NCBI RefSeq assembly: GCF_001455205.1
Contig: NZ_CP013341.1
Coordinates: 682,001 to 746,000, forward strand
Length of the DNA: 64,000 nt
DNA from: Nitrosomonas ureae
GTDB taxonomy: Bacteria > Pseudomonadota > Gammaproteobacteria > Burkholderiales > Nitrosomonadaceae
Direction: 5' to 3'
The translations under genes were made by a program, and so were the position numbers. Position 1 is the first letter of the stretch. Each line of letters starts with the position of its first letter. The notes beneath the pieces were generated by a model. That model had not been told where the DNA came from and made no database searches. It saw only the letters and a program-made list of their open reading frames with translations. Of the stretch, positions 27,820 to 36,366 are shown piece by piece.

Positions 27820-28157
27820 TATTTCACTAGACCCGCGCCATTCGATTTCCAAATATTTACCCCTCATGTATTGAGCATGGGATTGCCGGAAAACAGTCAA
27901 GACAAAGAACTTATCCGACAATCCTGCTTTATCTAACACACAGACAAAATCGAATTGAATTGTGTGGTAAAAATCTTTGTTTTCATATCCCTGTGACTAT
28001 CTGCTTCCTTTTAGAAACCGAAACCTTTAAATACCTGAAGACTCTCCAATGAGTTTGGGTATCTGAAAATAGCGACACTATTTCACTGTTATTTGGCATA
28101 TCGATTTATTGTTACGTCGAAGATAATAAATTTCGTCAAATAGCGGAGTTGAACTAA
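27820..28157. other. Intergenic region between fliK and fliL
   Basis: About 340 bases, AT-rich. No GG-N10-GC sigma-54 site was found on the plus strand, and no FliA (TAAA-N15-GCCGATAA) site. A ribosome binding site AGCGGAG stands before fliL. The fliL-fliR promoter could not be identified. Confidence 0.4.
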
Positions 28158-28649
28158 ATGTCAAAATCTAATGAAACACCCCCTGCTGAAGGCAAAAAGA
28201 GCAAAAAGGGTCTGGTAATTATTATTTTAATTGCAATCATCGCAATCTGCGCCGGTGCAGGCGGTACCTGGTACTTCATGCAAATGTCTGGGGACGGCGA
28301 AGGCGAAACTGAGAAAGCAAAGCCAAAAGCAAAACCAACCACCTTCATAGATCTCGATATTTTTACTGTCAATCTTCAGCCGGAAGAAAACAATCAATAC
28401 TTGCAGGTGGGATTAACTGTCAAAACCAGAGAATCCGAAGTCGTGCAAGAAATAGCCAAACAAATGCCACTCATTCGCAATCGCATTCTTATGTTGCTTT
28501 CCAGTAAAAAAGCGGCTGATATTTCGAGCATTGCCGGCAAGCAACAATTAAGCCAACAGGTTTCTGATGAAATCAGACAATCCATTGACTCCGAAGATCT
28601 GCAAGAAGATGTGCGAGAAGTATTATTCACCTCGTTCGTGATTCAGTAA
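28158..28649 (+). CDS. fliL: Flagellar basal body-associated protein FliL
   Basis: A 163-residue single-span inner-membrane protein that supports stator function. A Lys-rich cytoplasmic N-terminus (residues 1-22) precedes a membrane helix at about 23-42 (GLVIIILIAIIAICAGAGG). After a charged linker comes the periplasmic FliL domain (TFIDLDIFTVNLQPEENNQY, IRNRILMLLSSKKAADI). It heads the fliLMNOPQR block. Confidence 0.94.
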   Translation: MSKSNETPPAEGKKSKKGLVIIILIAIIAICAGAGGTWYFMQMSGDGEGETEKAKPKAKPTTFIDLDIFTVNLQPEENNQYLQVGLTVKTRESEVVQEIAKQMPLIRNRILMLLSSKKAADISSIAGKQQLSQQVSDEIRQSIDSEDLQEDVREVLFTSFVIQ

Positions 28650-28656
28650 GTCGAAC

Positions 28657-29634
28657 ATGGCCGAAGATTTTCTCTCACAGGATGAAGTTGACGCACTTCT
28701 CAAAAGTACCACTGGTGAAACCGATGAGGTAAAAGAAGAGGTAGAGAAAGGGGGTATCCGTAATTATAACCTTGCGACACAAGAACGCATTGTCCGGGGG
28801 CGGATGCCCACTTATGAGATTATCAATGAACGGTTTGCAAGATTACTACGTATCGGCTTATTCAATTTTATGCGCCGCACTGTGGATATCGCAGTTGGTC
28901 CGGTTAAGGTAATCAAGTTCAGCGAATTTGTCCGTAACTTGGTTGTCCCCACTAATCTCAATATGGTTCATATGAAACCATTACGGGGTACAGCGTTGTT
29001 TGTTTTTGATCCCGAACTGATTTTTCTGATTGTGGATAACCTGTTTGGTGGTGACGGCAGATATCACACGCGCGTTGAGGGAAGAGATTTTACTCAGACA
29101 GAGCAGCGAATTATTCAGCGTTTATTAGGTGTGGTTTTTGATGAGTATGAGAAATCGTGGAAATCCGTTTACCCGATTCAGTTCGAATACCTCAGGTCTG
29201 AGATGAATCCTCAGTTTGCTACGATCGCCACACCGAACGAAGTGGTGGTTTGCGTGACATTTGATATCGATATGGGAAATAAAGGCGGAGGGTTGCATGT
29301 CTGTATTCCCTACTCCATGGTCGAACCGATTCGAGATACTTTGTATAGCGCATTGCAAGGGGATCATTTGGAAGTCGACAAACGCTGGATTAAGTTATTG
29401 TCGCAACAAGTTCAAGGCGCTGAAGTGGAATTGGTTGCCAACCTCGGGGGTGCAAAAGTTACATTTGAACAAATTCTGAGCATGCAATCCGGGGATATTA
29501 TTCCGCTGGAAATCCCAAAATCCATTTCAGTATGCGTTGATGGAGTGCCCGTAATGGATTGTCGCTACGGCACTATGAACGGGCACTATGCACTTAGGGT
29601 TAATTCAATGATTTCCAGATCAGAATTCGAATAA
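28657..29634 (+). CDS. fliM: Flagellar motor switch protein FliM
   Basis: A 325-residue C-ring protein and receptor for phosphorylated CheY. The extreme N-terminus has the CheY-binding peptide LSQDEVDALL. The middle domain carries the GGDG-like motif (NLFGGDGRY), and the C-terminal SpoA domain follows (GDIIPLEIPKSISVCVDGVP). Standard length. Seven bases separate it from fliL and 16 bases from the fliN start. Confidence 0.96.
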   Translation: MAEDFLSQDEVDALLKSTTGETDEVKEEVEKGGIRNYNLATQERIVRGRMPTYEIINERFARLLRIGLFNFMRRTVDIAVGPVKVIKFSEFVRNLVVPTNLNMVHMKPLRGTALFVFDPELIFLIVDNLFGGDGRYHTRVEGRDFTQTEQRIIQRLLGVVFDEYEKSWKSVYPIQFEYLRSEMNPQFATIATPNEVVVCVTFDIDMGNKGGGLHVCIPYSMVEPIRDTLYSALQGDHLEVDKRWIKLLSQQVQGAEVELVANLGGAKVTFEQILSMQSGDIIPLEIPKSISVCVDGVPVMDCRYGTMNGHYALRVNSMISRSEFE

Positions 29635-29650
29635 TTTATTGGGGAGCAAG

Positions 29651-30193
29651 ATGTCAGAATCAACAGAAAATGAACAAACAGAAACCGACGATTGGGCGGC
29701 TGCCATGGCTGAACAAGCGACAGCCACACAAATTGATGCCAGTGGCAGCGATGGAAATACTACCGATGATTGGGCCGCAGCCATGGCTGAACAGGCAACT
29801 GCAGAACAAAGCAGCACAAATTCTCTGGCATCGAGTGGCAAAGAACCAAATACATCTGTATTTGGCTCACAAAACTCCAGTCCATCAGTATTTCAGGAAT
29901 TCTCAAAGGATGGTGAATCACATGGAACCCGCCATGACATAGATTTGATTCTGGACATTCCAGTACAAATGACGGTGGAACTCGGTCGCACCAAGATTGC
30001 CATCAAGAATCTGCTGCAACTTGCGCAAGGCTCTGTAGTAGAGCTGGACGGTATGGCGGGGGAACCTATGGATGTGCTGGTTAATGGTTGCTTGATTGCA
30101 CAAGGCGAGGTTGTAGTGGTGAATGATAAATTCGGCATCCGCTTGACCGATATCATTACGCCGAGTGAACGGATTCGCAAACTTAATCGCTAG
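29651..30193 (+). CDS. fliN: Flagellar motor switch protein FliN with duplicated N-terminal motif
   Basis: A 180-residue C-ring protein. The C-terminal SpoA domain (about residues 95-178: DLILDIPVQMTVELGRTKI, VNGCLIAQGEVVVVNDKFGI) is canonical. ATG 29651 is chosen because GGGAG precedes it. The N-terminal extension of about 90 residues is longer than usual for FliN and contains the segment TDDWAAAMAEQATA twice, 26 residues apart; betaproteobacterial FliN commonly has one such DDWAAAMAEQ-like motif. Confidence 0.93.
   Translation: MSESTENEQTETDDWAAAMAEQATATQIDASGSDGNTTDDWAAAMAEQATAEQSSTNSLASSGKEPNTSVFGSQNSSPSVFQEFSKDGESHGTRHDIDLILDIPVQMTVELGRTKIAIKNLLQLAQGSVVELDGMAGEPMDVLVNGCLIAQGEVVVVNDKFGIRLTDIITPSERIRKLNR
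29684..29803 (+). repeat. Tandem in-frame duplication inside fliN
   Basis: Two 42-base segments (29684-29725 and 29762-29803) encode the identical 14 residues TDDWAAAMAEQATA, with a 78-base period. The DNA copies differ at several third positions, so the duplication is not recent or has been kept under protein-level selection. Confidence 0.8.
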
Positions 30194-30203
30194 GGCTCAT
30201 ACA

Positions 30204-30641
30204 ATGTTAAGCCGTTATTTATTGCTTTTTATTATGACCGTTCCGTTTCAGGCAGCTGCCGAAACTGGAAAACCAGGTTACCTCCCTCCTCCCGCCGTGA
30301 TCTCAACCGAGAGCACGTTACAAATGATGGGAGGATTACTGTTGGTATTGGCGCTTATAGGAGGCATTACTTGGCTGCTTAGGCGATTCTCATTGATACC
30401 GGCCACTTCTGCAAGCATTGTTAAAGTTATTGCAGCTACCGGAGTGGGGCAACGAGAGCGAGTGGTGGTAGTTGAAATTGATAGCACTTGGCTGGTTCTT
30501 GGCGTGGCACCCGGTCGCGTGAGTAAATTACACGCAATGATCAAGCCCGCAGCTGAAACATCCGATCCAATATTGCAGGGATCATCCGCCGTGGTTTTTG
30601 CCGAGCAACTTAACCAGAGTATAAAAAAAGAAAATGCATAA
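30204..30641 (+). CDS. fliO: Flagellar biosynthesis protein FliO
   Basis: A 145-residue membrane protein that aids assembly of the FliP pore of the export gate. It has an N-terminal signal-like helix (LSRYLLLFIMTVPFQAAA), then a span near residues 43-60 (MGGLLLVLALIGGITWLLRR) and a cytoplasmic domain (GVGQRERVVVVEIDSTWLVL) typical of FliO. ATG 30204 is chosen over an in-frame extension that would overlap fliN. It overlaps the open frame before fliP. Confidence 0.9.
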   Translation: MLSRYLLLFIMTVPFQAAAETGKPGYLPPPAVISTESTLQMMGGLLLVLALIGGITWLLRRFSLIPATSASIVKVIAATGVGQRERVVVVEIDSTWLVLGVAPGRVSKLHAMIKPAAETSDPILQGSSAVVFAEQLNQSIKKENA

Positions 30642-30738
30642 CAAGCTTCCTGCACCGATTATTCATTTACCTTCAAACCTCACTAGAATTATCCATGGAT
30701 TGTCGTCAGATCGCTTACGGTATCCGAGCAGGACAAGA

Positions 30739-31485
30739 ATGTCCCGATTGTTGCGGATAGTATTTTTCCTTGTCGGCTTTATCGCCCTACCTGCATTTGC
30801 GCAGCAATCCGGTTTTCCAGCATTTACCAGCACAGCTAATGCCGATGGAAGTGCAACCTATACGTTGAGCTTACAAACGTTATTGTTGCTAACATCACTG
30901 ACATTCTTGCCTGCCCTGGTGTTAATGATGTCAAGCTTTACCCGCATTATCATTGTATTGTCGTTGCTCAGAATGGCACTGGGTACGCAATCTTCCCCAC
31001 CTAACCAAGTGTTGCTTGGATTAGCATTGTTTCTAACTTTTTTCATTATGTCGCCGGTTATCGACCGTGTTTATTCGGAAGCTTACCTGCCTTTTTCCGA
31101 AGATAAGATAAGCATCATGGAAGCGGCTGAAAAAGCGAGCGTGCCGTTGAAATCATTTATGCTGCATCAAACCCGGGAAACGGATTTGGCGCTTTTTGTT
31201 CAAATCTCCGAAAGTGAAGAGCTTGAAAGCCGCGATGAAGTGCCGCTGAAAATACTTGTGCCGGCATATATCACCAGCGAATTGAAAACGGCGTTCCAGA
31301 TTGGTTTTGTTATCTTCATCCCGTTTTTGATTATCGACTTGGTTGTTTCCAGCGTATTAATGGCGATGGGTATGATGATGCTGTCTCCAATGATTATTTC
31401 ACTACCCTTTAAATTAATGCTTTTTGTTTTGGTCGATGGCTGGCATTTAATTATTGGATCATTAACCCAAAGCTTTTATACCTAA
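30739..31485 (+). CDS. fliP: Flagellar export gate protein FliP
   Basis: A 248-residue core of the FliPQR export pore. A cleavable signal peptide (MSRLLRIVFFLVGFIALPAFA) precedes four spans and a periplasmic domain. The family motifs RIIIVLSLLRMALGTQSSPP and SVLMAMGMMMLSP are present. ATG 30739 is chosen because AGGA precedes it and the length then equals typical FliP; the frame is open 35 codons further upstream, but that stretch has no signal-peptide character. Confidence 0.96.
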   Translation: MSRLLRIVFFLVGFIALPAFAQQSGFPAFTSTANADGSATYTLSLQTLLLLTSLTFLPALVLMMSSFTRIIIVLSLLRMALGTQSSPPNQVLLGLALFLTFFIMSPVIDRVYSEAYLPFSEDKISIMEAAEKASVPLKSFMLHQTRETDLALFVQISESEELESRDEVPLKILVPAYITSELKTAFQIGFVIFIPFLIIDLVVSSVLMAMGMMMLSPMIISLPFKLMLFVLVDGWHLIIGSLTQSFYT

Positions 31486-31498
31486 AAGGAACCTTATC

Positions 31499-31771
31499 AT
31501 GACTCCAGAAGGAGCAATGACCATCGGTCGGCAGGCGCTTGAAATTACATTCATGGTCTCTGCGCCATTACTGCTTGCGGCTTTAGCGACGGGTTTGCTC
31601 GTCAGCATTTTTCAAGCGGCAACTCAGATTAATGAAATGACCTTATCATTCATACCAAAACTATTAGTCATGTTCTTGGTTATGGTATTAGCCGGACCCT
31701 GGATGATCGCTGTCATGACAGATTATATGCAACGATTGTTCACAAGTATTCCCTGGTTGGCAATTGGTTAG
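31499..31771 (+). CDS. fliQ: Flagellar export gate protein FliQ
   Basis: A 90-residue two-helix protein of the export pore. The pattern LLLAALATGLLVSIFQAATQ followed by INEMTLSFIPKLL is diagnostic, and length equals that of typical FliQ. The ATG at 31499 has AAGGA nine bases upstream. Thirteen bases separate it from fliP. Confidence 0.96.
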   Translation: MTPEGAMTIGRQALEITFMVSAPLLLAALATGLLVSIFQAATQINEMTLSFIPKLLVMFLVMVLAGPWMIAVMTDYMQRLFTSIPWLAIG

Positions 31772-31824
31772 GACTTGATGATCAATTTAATTTTCTTTGG
31801 CCAAAAGAGTAGTGGGCTAATCGC

Positions 31825-32622
31825 ATGATCAACATAACCACTGCTGAATTCAATACATTACTTGCAGCATTTCTTTGGCCGCTAAGCAGAATTCTGGCGC
31901 TGATCGCAAGCGCTCCTATTTTAGGAAACCCCAGCACTCCGGTCAGAGTGAAGTTGGGGCTGGCAATCATGATTACCATTCTGGTTCTGCCCCTCGTCGA
32001 GAAATCCTTGCCGCAAATTGACCCCGCTTCCGGGATCGGTTTGGTGATCCTATTGCAGCAAGTATTGATTGGCGTAGCCATCGGATTTGTCATGCGGGTT
32101 GTTTTTGTTGCTGTTGAAATGGCAGGCGAGTTAATTGGCCTGCAAATGGGACTAGGGTTCGCAGTATTCTTTGATCCTCAGAATTCCGGGCAGATTGACA
32201 TCATTGGACGCTTTCTGGGAGTCATCGCCAGCTTGGCATTTCTTGCCATGGATGGTCATTTGCTGATGATTGCCCTAATTTCACAAAGCTTCAGCACCTT
32301 ACCGATAGGCTCAGCGGCATTAACTGATGTTACATTTACCACACTCGCAAACTGGGGAGGAGAAATTTTCAAATCCGGGTTGCAGTTGTCACTTCCTGTC
32401 CTGACAGCATTACTGATTACCAACCTGGCTCTCGGCATCCTGACCCGGGTCGCACCGCAACTCAATATTTTCGCAGTCGGTTTTCCATTAACTCTAGCTA
32501 TTGGTTTCCTTGTTTTAGGGCTCAGCATGCCTTTTTATACCCCCATTCTGGAATATTTGGTGCACGATGGTTTGAAGTTGATGATGGGTATTCTTAATAT
32601 CGACGATATCAATATGCCATAG
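31825..32622 (+). CDS. fliR: Flagellar export gate protein FliR
   Basis: A 265-residue polytopic protein of the export pore. Visible are the N-terminal helix (LAAFLWPLSRILALIASAP), the conserved EMAGELIGLQMGLGFAVFFD segment and LGILTRVAPQLNIFAVGFPL near residue 210. Standard length. It ends the fliLMNOPQR block; flhB, which often follows fliR, is not here, and a hairpin terminator comes 65 bases later. Confidence 0.96.
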   Translation: MINITTAEFNTLLAAFLWPLSRILALIASAPILGNPSTPVRVKLGLAIMITILVLPLVEKSLPQIDPASGIGLVILLQQVLIGVAIGFVMRVVFVAVEMAGELIGLQMGLGFAVFFDPQNSGQIDIIGRFLGVIASLAFLAMDGHLLMIALISQSFSTLPIGSAALTDVTFTTLANWGGEIFKSGLQLSLPVLTALLITNLALGILTRVAPQLNIFAVGFPLTLAIGFLVLGLSMPFYTPILEYLVHDGLKLMMGILNIDDINMP

Positions 32623-32686
32623 AAGTAATGAGATATTGCCGAAACAAATTTTGATATCAATTCATTTAAATTTTTCTCGGATAAAC

Positions 32687-32709
32687 AGGCAATATTTGCC
32701 TTCTTTTTC
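32687..32709 (+). terminator. Probable rho-independent terminator after fliR
   Basis: AGGCAA (32687-32692), loop TAT, TTGCCT (32696-32701), then TCTTTTT. The stem is only six pairs with a three-base loop, so it is a modest terminator, but it lies in the right place at the end of the flagellar operon. Confidence 0.5.
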
Positions 32710-32721
32710 AAGGCAAATCTA

Positions 32722-32737
32722 TGGTCTAAAAACTGCT
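32722..32737 (+). promoter_or_regulatory. Weak sigma-54-like site before the repeat-protein gene
   Basis: TGGTCTAAAAACTGCT has GG and GC 10 bases apart and ends in TGCT, but agrees with the consensus at only about seven of twelve conserved positions. It lies about 80 bases before the ATG at 32814. It would tie the repeat protein to flagellar control if real. Confidence 0.25.
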
Positions 32738-32813
32738 ACAGTAGTTATCTGTTTTCTGGAAATTGCTTATAAACATCGATAGTTCAAATAACTGCTGGTT
32801 TGGTTAAAAAATT

Positions 32814-34730
32814 ATGACATTCAAGTCACGCTTATTCAATTCACTGCGTAAATTCTCTTCATCGACGGAATCACATCTAGATGATACGGTGGTTTTATCC
32901 GTCGAGGATTCAGAGTATTGCAATGTGTCGAGTGAGAATCAGCAGTTTGCATCGGCAGAGGAGATCAAACTATTACTTGACACCGCATTCCGCGATCGAC
33001 TAAGTGTTGAAGATCAAGCGATTAAAGAAGCGCACAGACGAATTGAAGCAGAGAATATTGCCAAAGTGGCCGCTGAAGCAAGAGCCCGGGCAGAGGCCAA
33101 TGCCCGAATTGCCGCTGAAACCCGCATCCAGGCTGAAGCTATGGCTACTGATCAAGCCCGCGCTAGAGCAAAAACTGAAGCCCTGGCATTTAGAGAAGCC
33201 AATGCTCGCCGGGAACTTGAAATAAAAACCAAGCTCCTTGCGGATGAGAAAGTGAAGGCTGAAAAGGCCTTGAATGCCTTATTGGAAGCTAAAGTCAGAG
33301 CAGAAGCCTCGATTGTTCAGAAAATGCAGGAACGTGTTGAACAAGAAGCAGCGATGCTGGATAAGGCACATGCAGCTGCACAAAAAGAAAAAGAAGCCAC
33401 GGAAGTGGCGAAATATCGGGCTCAAGTAGCAAATGACGCCCATCTTGCCGCGCTGACTGCGATCGAAGCAGAAACCGCAGCTACTGCGCTGGCAAGAACC
33501 AGAATCCAGGAAAAGCAAAAAATCATTGCGTTGGCAAGAGCACAGGAAGAAACTGAAAAGCAAGCGCTCGAAGAGCTGCAAATGCGCTCACGAATTGAAG
33601 CACAAGCCTTGGCACAAGCTTCCCGACGCTTGGAAAGAGAGAAGCAGGCAAGAGAAATGGAAGAAGAAAGGCTGAAAGCTGAAACGATTGCCACAAATGC
33701 AGCACTGGAAAGAGCTGAGGTTGAAGCTGTCGCTGCAGAACAGGCTCGAAAAAGAACTGAATCAGATATTCGAGCAACCGTCGCCGCGCGCGAGAAAATT
33801 GATGCAGAGAAAATTGCGACAGAAATAGCAGAATCCATTATCGCACAAGAAAATGCTGCGACTACAGCTATCCAAACCCGGCTGACTCTAGAATCCACGT
33901 TGCTTGAAGAAGCCAAGCAACGGATGCAAATTGAATCAGAGGCATTGATTGCTGCGGAAATGGCTTTAAATGCAGAAAAAGAAGCTACAGCAATTGCAAA
34001 AGAGAAGCAAAAGGCCGAAGTTGCTGCAACAAAAGAATATCAAAAACGCGCCAAGGCAGATGAAGAAGCCGTCAAAGAGGCCAAAGCACGCGCCGAAGCT
34101 GAAAAGCCCGCACGGGATGCTGCGAAAAGAAAAACCGAAGCTGAAATAAAATTAAAAGTAGCCATAGAAACAAAGACACAAATGGACATTTTTATTGCTC
34201 AAGAGACCAATAGCAAAGCTGACTTGGAGCAACGCCTGCATGAAGATGCAGCAATTCGTGCCAAGGCGATAGCAGATGCAAAGCAGGCAGCAGCCGAACG
34301 TCTTGAGATCGAACAAAAAATCACAGGATTGGCAATCACCAGAGCGCAAGCCAAAATTATGGCTGCCAATAAAGCCAGAGGACAACTTGAAGCCGAAAAG
34401 AATGCTACCAGAATTGCATTGGAGAAAGCGAGAAAAGAATCCGCAGCTCTAGCCGCCATGCAAGAACGTATCACCCTGGAATCAGTCGCACTGGAAGCCG
34501 CCGCAGCCAGAGAAGCTGTTGAGATAATGGCAAAAGAAGCGCTGTTTGCCCGTTCTCAAGCAGATAAAGAAGCAACCGCAGCAGCTACTATAAGAATACG
34601 GGCAGAGATTGCCGCTGCAGGACATTCCCGCAACGACATAGCCTCCTCAGGCACAAGAAATCAATTACCGCGTAGTTCAAAATCAACCCCCACAACCGAA
34701 AGATCTCTTTCCACCACTACCAAAACGTAG
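32814..34730 (+). CDS. Rod-like protein of 39 uninterrupted 14-residue repeats, function unknown
   Basis: A 638-residue, Ala/Glu/Lys/Arg-rich protein of no family I can name. Residues 1-59 are a mixed-charge head with an aliphatic patch (DDTVVLSVEDSEYC). Residues 60-605 divide exactly into 39 units of 14 residues with no insertion or deletion; the pattern is a basic residue at position 3 (33 of 39), an acidic one at position 7 (35 of 39) and Ala at position 14 (28 of 39). Residues 606-638 are a Ser/Thr-rich basic tail. There is no signal peptide or membrane span. Fourteen residues equal two heptads, so a long stiff coiled coil is likely. It follows fliR but sits behind a terminator, so a flagellar role is only possible. 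Confidence 0.85.
   Translation: MTFKSRLFNSLRKFSSSTESHLDDTVVLSVEDSEYCNVSSENQQFASAEEIKLLLDTAFRDRLSVEDQAIKEAHRRIEAENIAKVAAEARARAEANARIAAETRIQAEAMATDQARARAKTEALAFREANARRELEIKTKLLADEKVKAEKALNALLEAKVRAEASIVQKMQERVEQEAAMLDKAHAAAQKEKEATEVAKYRAQVANDAHLAALTAIEAETAATALARTRIQEKQKIIALARAQEETEKQALEELQMRSRIEAQALAQASRRLEREKQAREMEEERLKAETIATNAALERAEVEAVAAEQARKRTESDIRATVAAREKIDAEKIATEIAESIIAQENAATTAIQTRLTLESTLLEEAKQRMQIESEALIAAEMALNAEKEATAIAKEKQKAEVAATKEYQKRAKADEEAVKEAKARAEAEKPARDAAKRKTEAEIKLKVAIETKTQMDIFIAQETNSKADLEQRLHEDAAIRAKAIADAKQAAAERLEIEQKITGLAITRAQAKIMAANKARGQLEAEKNATRIALEKARKESAALAAMQERITLESVALEAAAAREAVEIMAKEALFARSQADKEATAAATIRIRAEIAAAGHSRNDIASSGTRNQLPRSSKSTPTTERSLSTTTKT
32991..34628 (+). repeat. 42-bp coding period repeated 39 times
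   Basis: This is the DNA encoding residues 60-605 of the repeat protein. Copies have diverged in sequence, yet all 39 keep exactly 42 bases. Example units are HRRIEAENIAKVAA, EARARAEANARIAA, KARAEAEKPARDAA and QERITLESVALEAA. The same periodicity also creates long spurious open frames on the opposite strand. Confidence 0.85.
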
Positions 34731-34794
34731 TATCGCAGCTGCATATGACAGTTACCCGATTTAACACAATGAGTGTCAGATCAAACTTTATTTA

Positions 34795-34858
34795 ATCAGG
34801 TCAGGTTTGAGAATACACTCCGCATCAGAAATGATGCCGGCTAAAAGAACAACCTGAT
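34795..34858 (+). other. Nested hairpin in the yaaA leader
   Basis: An outer 7-bp pairing ATCAGGT (34795-34801) with ACCTGAT (34852-34858) encloses a perfect 6-bp hairpin GCATCA-GAAA-TGATGC (34822-34837) with a GNRA-type tetraloop. It lies about 90 bases before the yaaA ATG, in a gap of 216 bases. No T-run follows, so it is not a simple terminator. It does not match any riboswitch I recognise, and chance cannot be excluded. Confidence 0.35.
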
Positions 34859-34946
34859 GCGCTAATTGGTGAATTATGACAAATTACCAGATATCATTAA
34901 TCTCTACTCGTCTAGAACCATGTTTATTACTTCGGGATGAAAATAC

Positions 34947-35729
34947 ATGATTATTGTTATCTCACCGGCCAAAACGCTGGATTTTGAAACCCCGCCCATC
35001 ACTCAGGAATATACGCAACCTGTTTTTCTCGATGACTCGGCCAAATTGATCAGCGCACTCAAAAAACTGGAACCACAGCAAATCAGTCAGTTGATGTCGA
35101 TCAGTCCCAAACTGGGCATTTTGAATTCAAACCGCTATTACGCCTGGAATCGACCGTTTACGCTGGGAAATTCAAAACAAGCGATTCTTGCATTCAAAGG
35201 GGATGTTTATACCGGCATGGACGCTGAAACTATGACTACTGCGGAATTGGCTTTTGCTCAGGATCATTTGCGCATTTTATCCGGGTTATATGGTGTATTG
35301 CACCCGCTGGACTTGATGCAACCTTATCGGCTGGAAATGGGTACGCAATTTAAAAATTCGCGCGGCAAAAACTTGTACGAGTTCTGGGGAGATAAAATCA
35401 CTCAAGCACTGAATCTGGATTTAAAGAAACAGAAGGATAGTATTCTGATCAACCTGGCATCCAACGAGTATTTCCAATCTATACATACGAAAAACCTGGA
35501 AGCGCGTATCATTACACCTGTTTTTAAAGACGAAAAAAATGGAATTTATAAAATCATCAGCTTTTATGCCAAGAAAGCCAGAGGCATGATGAGTCGCTAT
35601 ATCATCCGAAACAAACTTACAAATCCCGAAGCCATTAAAAAATTTGATGTTGCAGGTTATCAATTTGACGCAAAAAACAGCAATCACGATGAGTGGGTTT
35701 TCACTCGCGCAGAATCGAAAGCAGCGTGA
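34947..35729 (+). CDS. yaaA: Peroxide stress protein YaaA (DUF328/UPF0246)
   Basis: A 260-residue protein of the YaaA family, which in Escherichia coli is induced by OxyR and limits free iron and DNA damage during hydrogen peroxide stress. The N-terminal motif MIIVISPAKTLDFETPP is the family hallmark. Other conserved segments are AFKGDVYTGMDAET, LSGLYGVLHPLDLMQPYRLEM and FYAKKARGMMSRYI. Length is normal. No OxyR site was recognised upstream. Confidence 0.93.
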   Translation: MIIVISPAKTLDFETPPITQEYTQPVFLDDSAKLISALKKLEPQQISQLMSISPKLGILNSNRYYAWNRPFTLGNSKQAILAFKGDVYTGMDAETMTTAELAFAQDHLRILSGLYGVLHPLDLMQPYRLEMGTQFKNSRGKNLYEFWGDKITQALNLDLKKQKDSILINLASNEYFQSIHTKNLEARIITPVFKDEKNGIYKIISFYAKKARGMMSRYIIRNKLTNPEAIKKFDVAGYQFDAKNSNHDEWVFTRAESKAA

Positions 35730-35771
35730 TTGGCAACACACAATTTCAAAGGCTTCCGACAGGAAAATGCT

Positions 35772-36137
35772 ATGATCACCGACCCATTCATTGAGCGGGC
35801 TAAAAAATATGTGACGTTATCCAACGATCACGATCTTGCGAGCATAAAATGCTTATTTGCTGATGATGCCACCTACCACTCCGATTATTTCGGTACATAC
35901 CAGGGTAGCGACGCGATTCATGCCATGATGACCAGCTTTTTTGCACGCTTTCCCGATGCATACTGGGAAATCCCTGACTATCGCAACAACGAGCAAAATG
36001 GAGTTGAATTCACATTTGTAATGACCGGCACGGATGCCTCTACCGGCGAACCGGTGACACGGCATGGGCTGGAACGCATTTACTTCACTTCGACTGGACT
36101 AATTCAGCATATCGCTGTTTGCAAGCCCAAGCAGTAG
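35772..36137 (+). CDS. SnoaL/NTF2-like fold protein
   Basis: A 121-residue protein with the pattern of the SnoaL-like polyketide cyclase/NTF2 fold: an N-terminal helix (FIERAKKYVTLSNDHDLASI), then FADDATYHSDYFGTYQGSDAI, FFARFPDAYWEI and the beta strands VEFTFVMTGTDASTGEPV. ATG 35772 is chosen because AGGA lies before it; an in-frame TTG 14 codons upstream abuts yaaA. Ligand and reaction are unknown. It is 42 bases from yaaA and may share its transcript. Confidence 0.75.
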   Translation: MITDPFIERAKKYVTLSNDHDLASIKCLFADDATYHSDYFGTYQGSDAIHAMMTSFFARFPDAYWEIPDYRNNEQNGVEFTFVMTGTDASTGEPVTRHGLERIYFTSTGLIQHIAVCKPKQ

Positions 36138-36366
36138 TTTGGCAAAAAATCACGAGGACATACACAGGGCCACAATCGTACAGTTGGTTCGATACCCAAA
36201 TCTTCCGGCACGGATGGAATTTCCCGATTAAGCCGGAAAAAACACGTAAAAAAGCTAATTCTTCCAATGGAAACCATTAGATAAAAAACAGAGTTTCCCC
36301 AATATATTCATTCCATCAAGTGCATTATTATGACAGTCATCAATTTTATTACTGGAGGAACTGATC

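Noticed and set aside
27820..28157. Sigma-54 site before fliL (TGGTAAAAATCTTTGT and TTGGCATATCGATTTATTG)
   Set aside because: In neither case are GG and GC 10 bases apart, so both fail the basic requirement.
30634..30738. 35-codon N-terminal extension of FliP
   Set aside because: It has no ribosome binding site and places the signal peptide internally; the ATG at 30739 fits the family.
33279..33916. Long open frames on the minus strand inside the repeat-protein gene
   Set aside because: They arise from the 42-base periodicity and Ala/Glu-rich codons of the plus-strand gene and give Ser/Ala- or Phe/Leu-rich nonsense.
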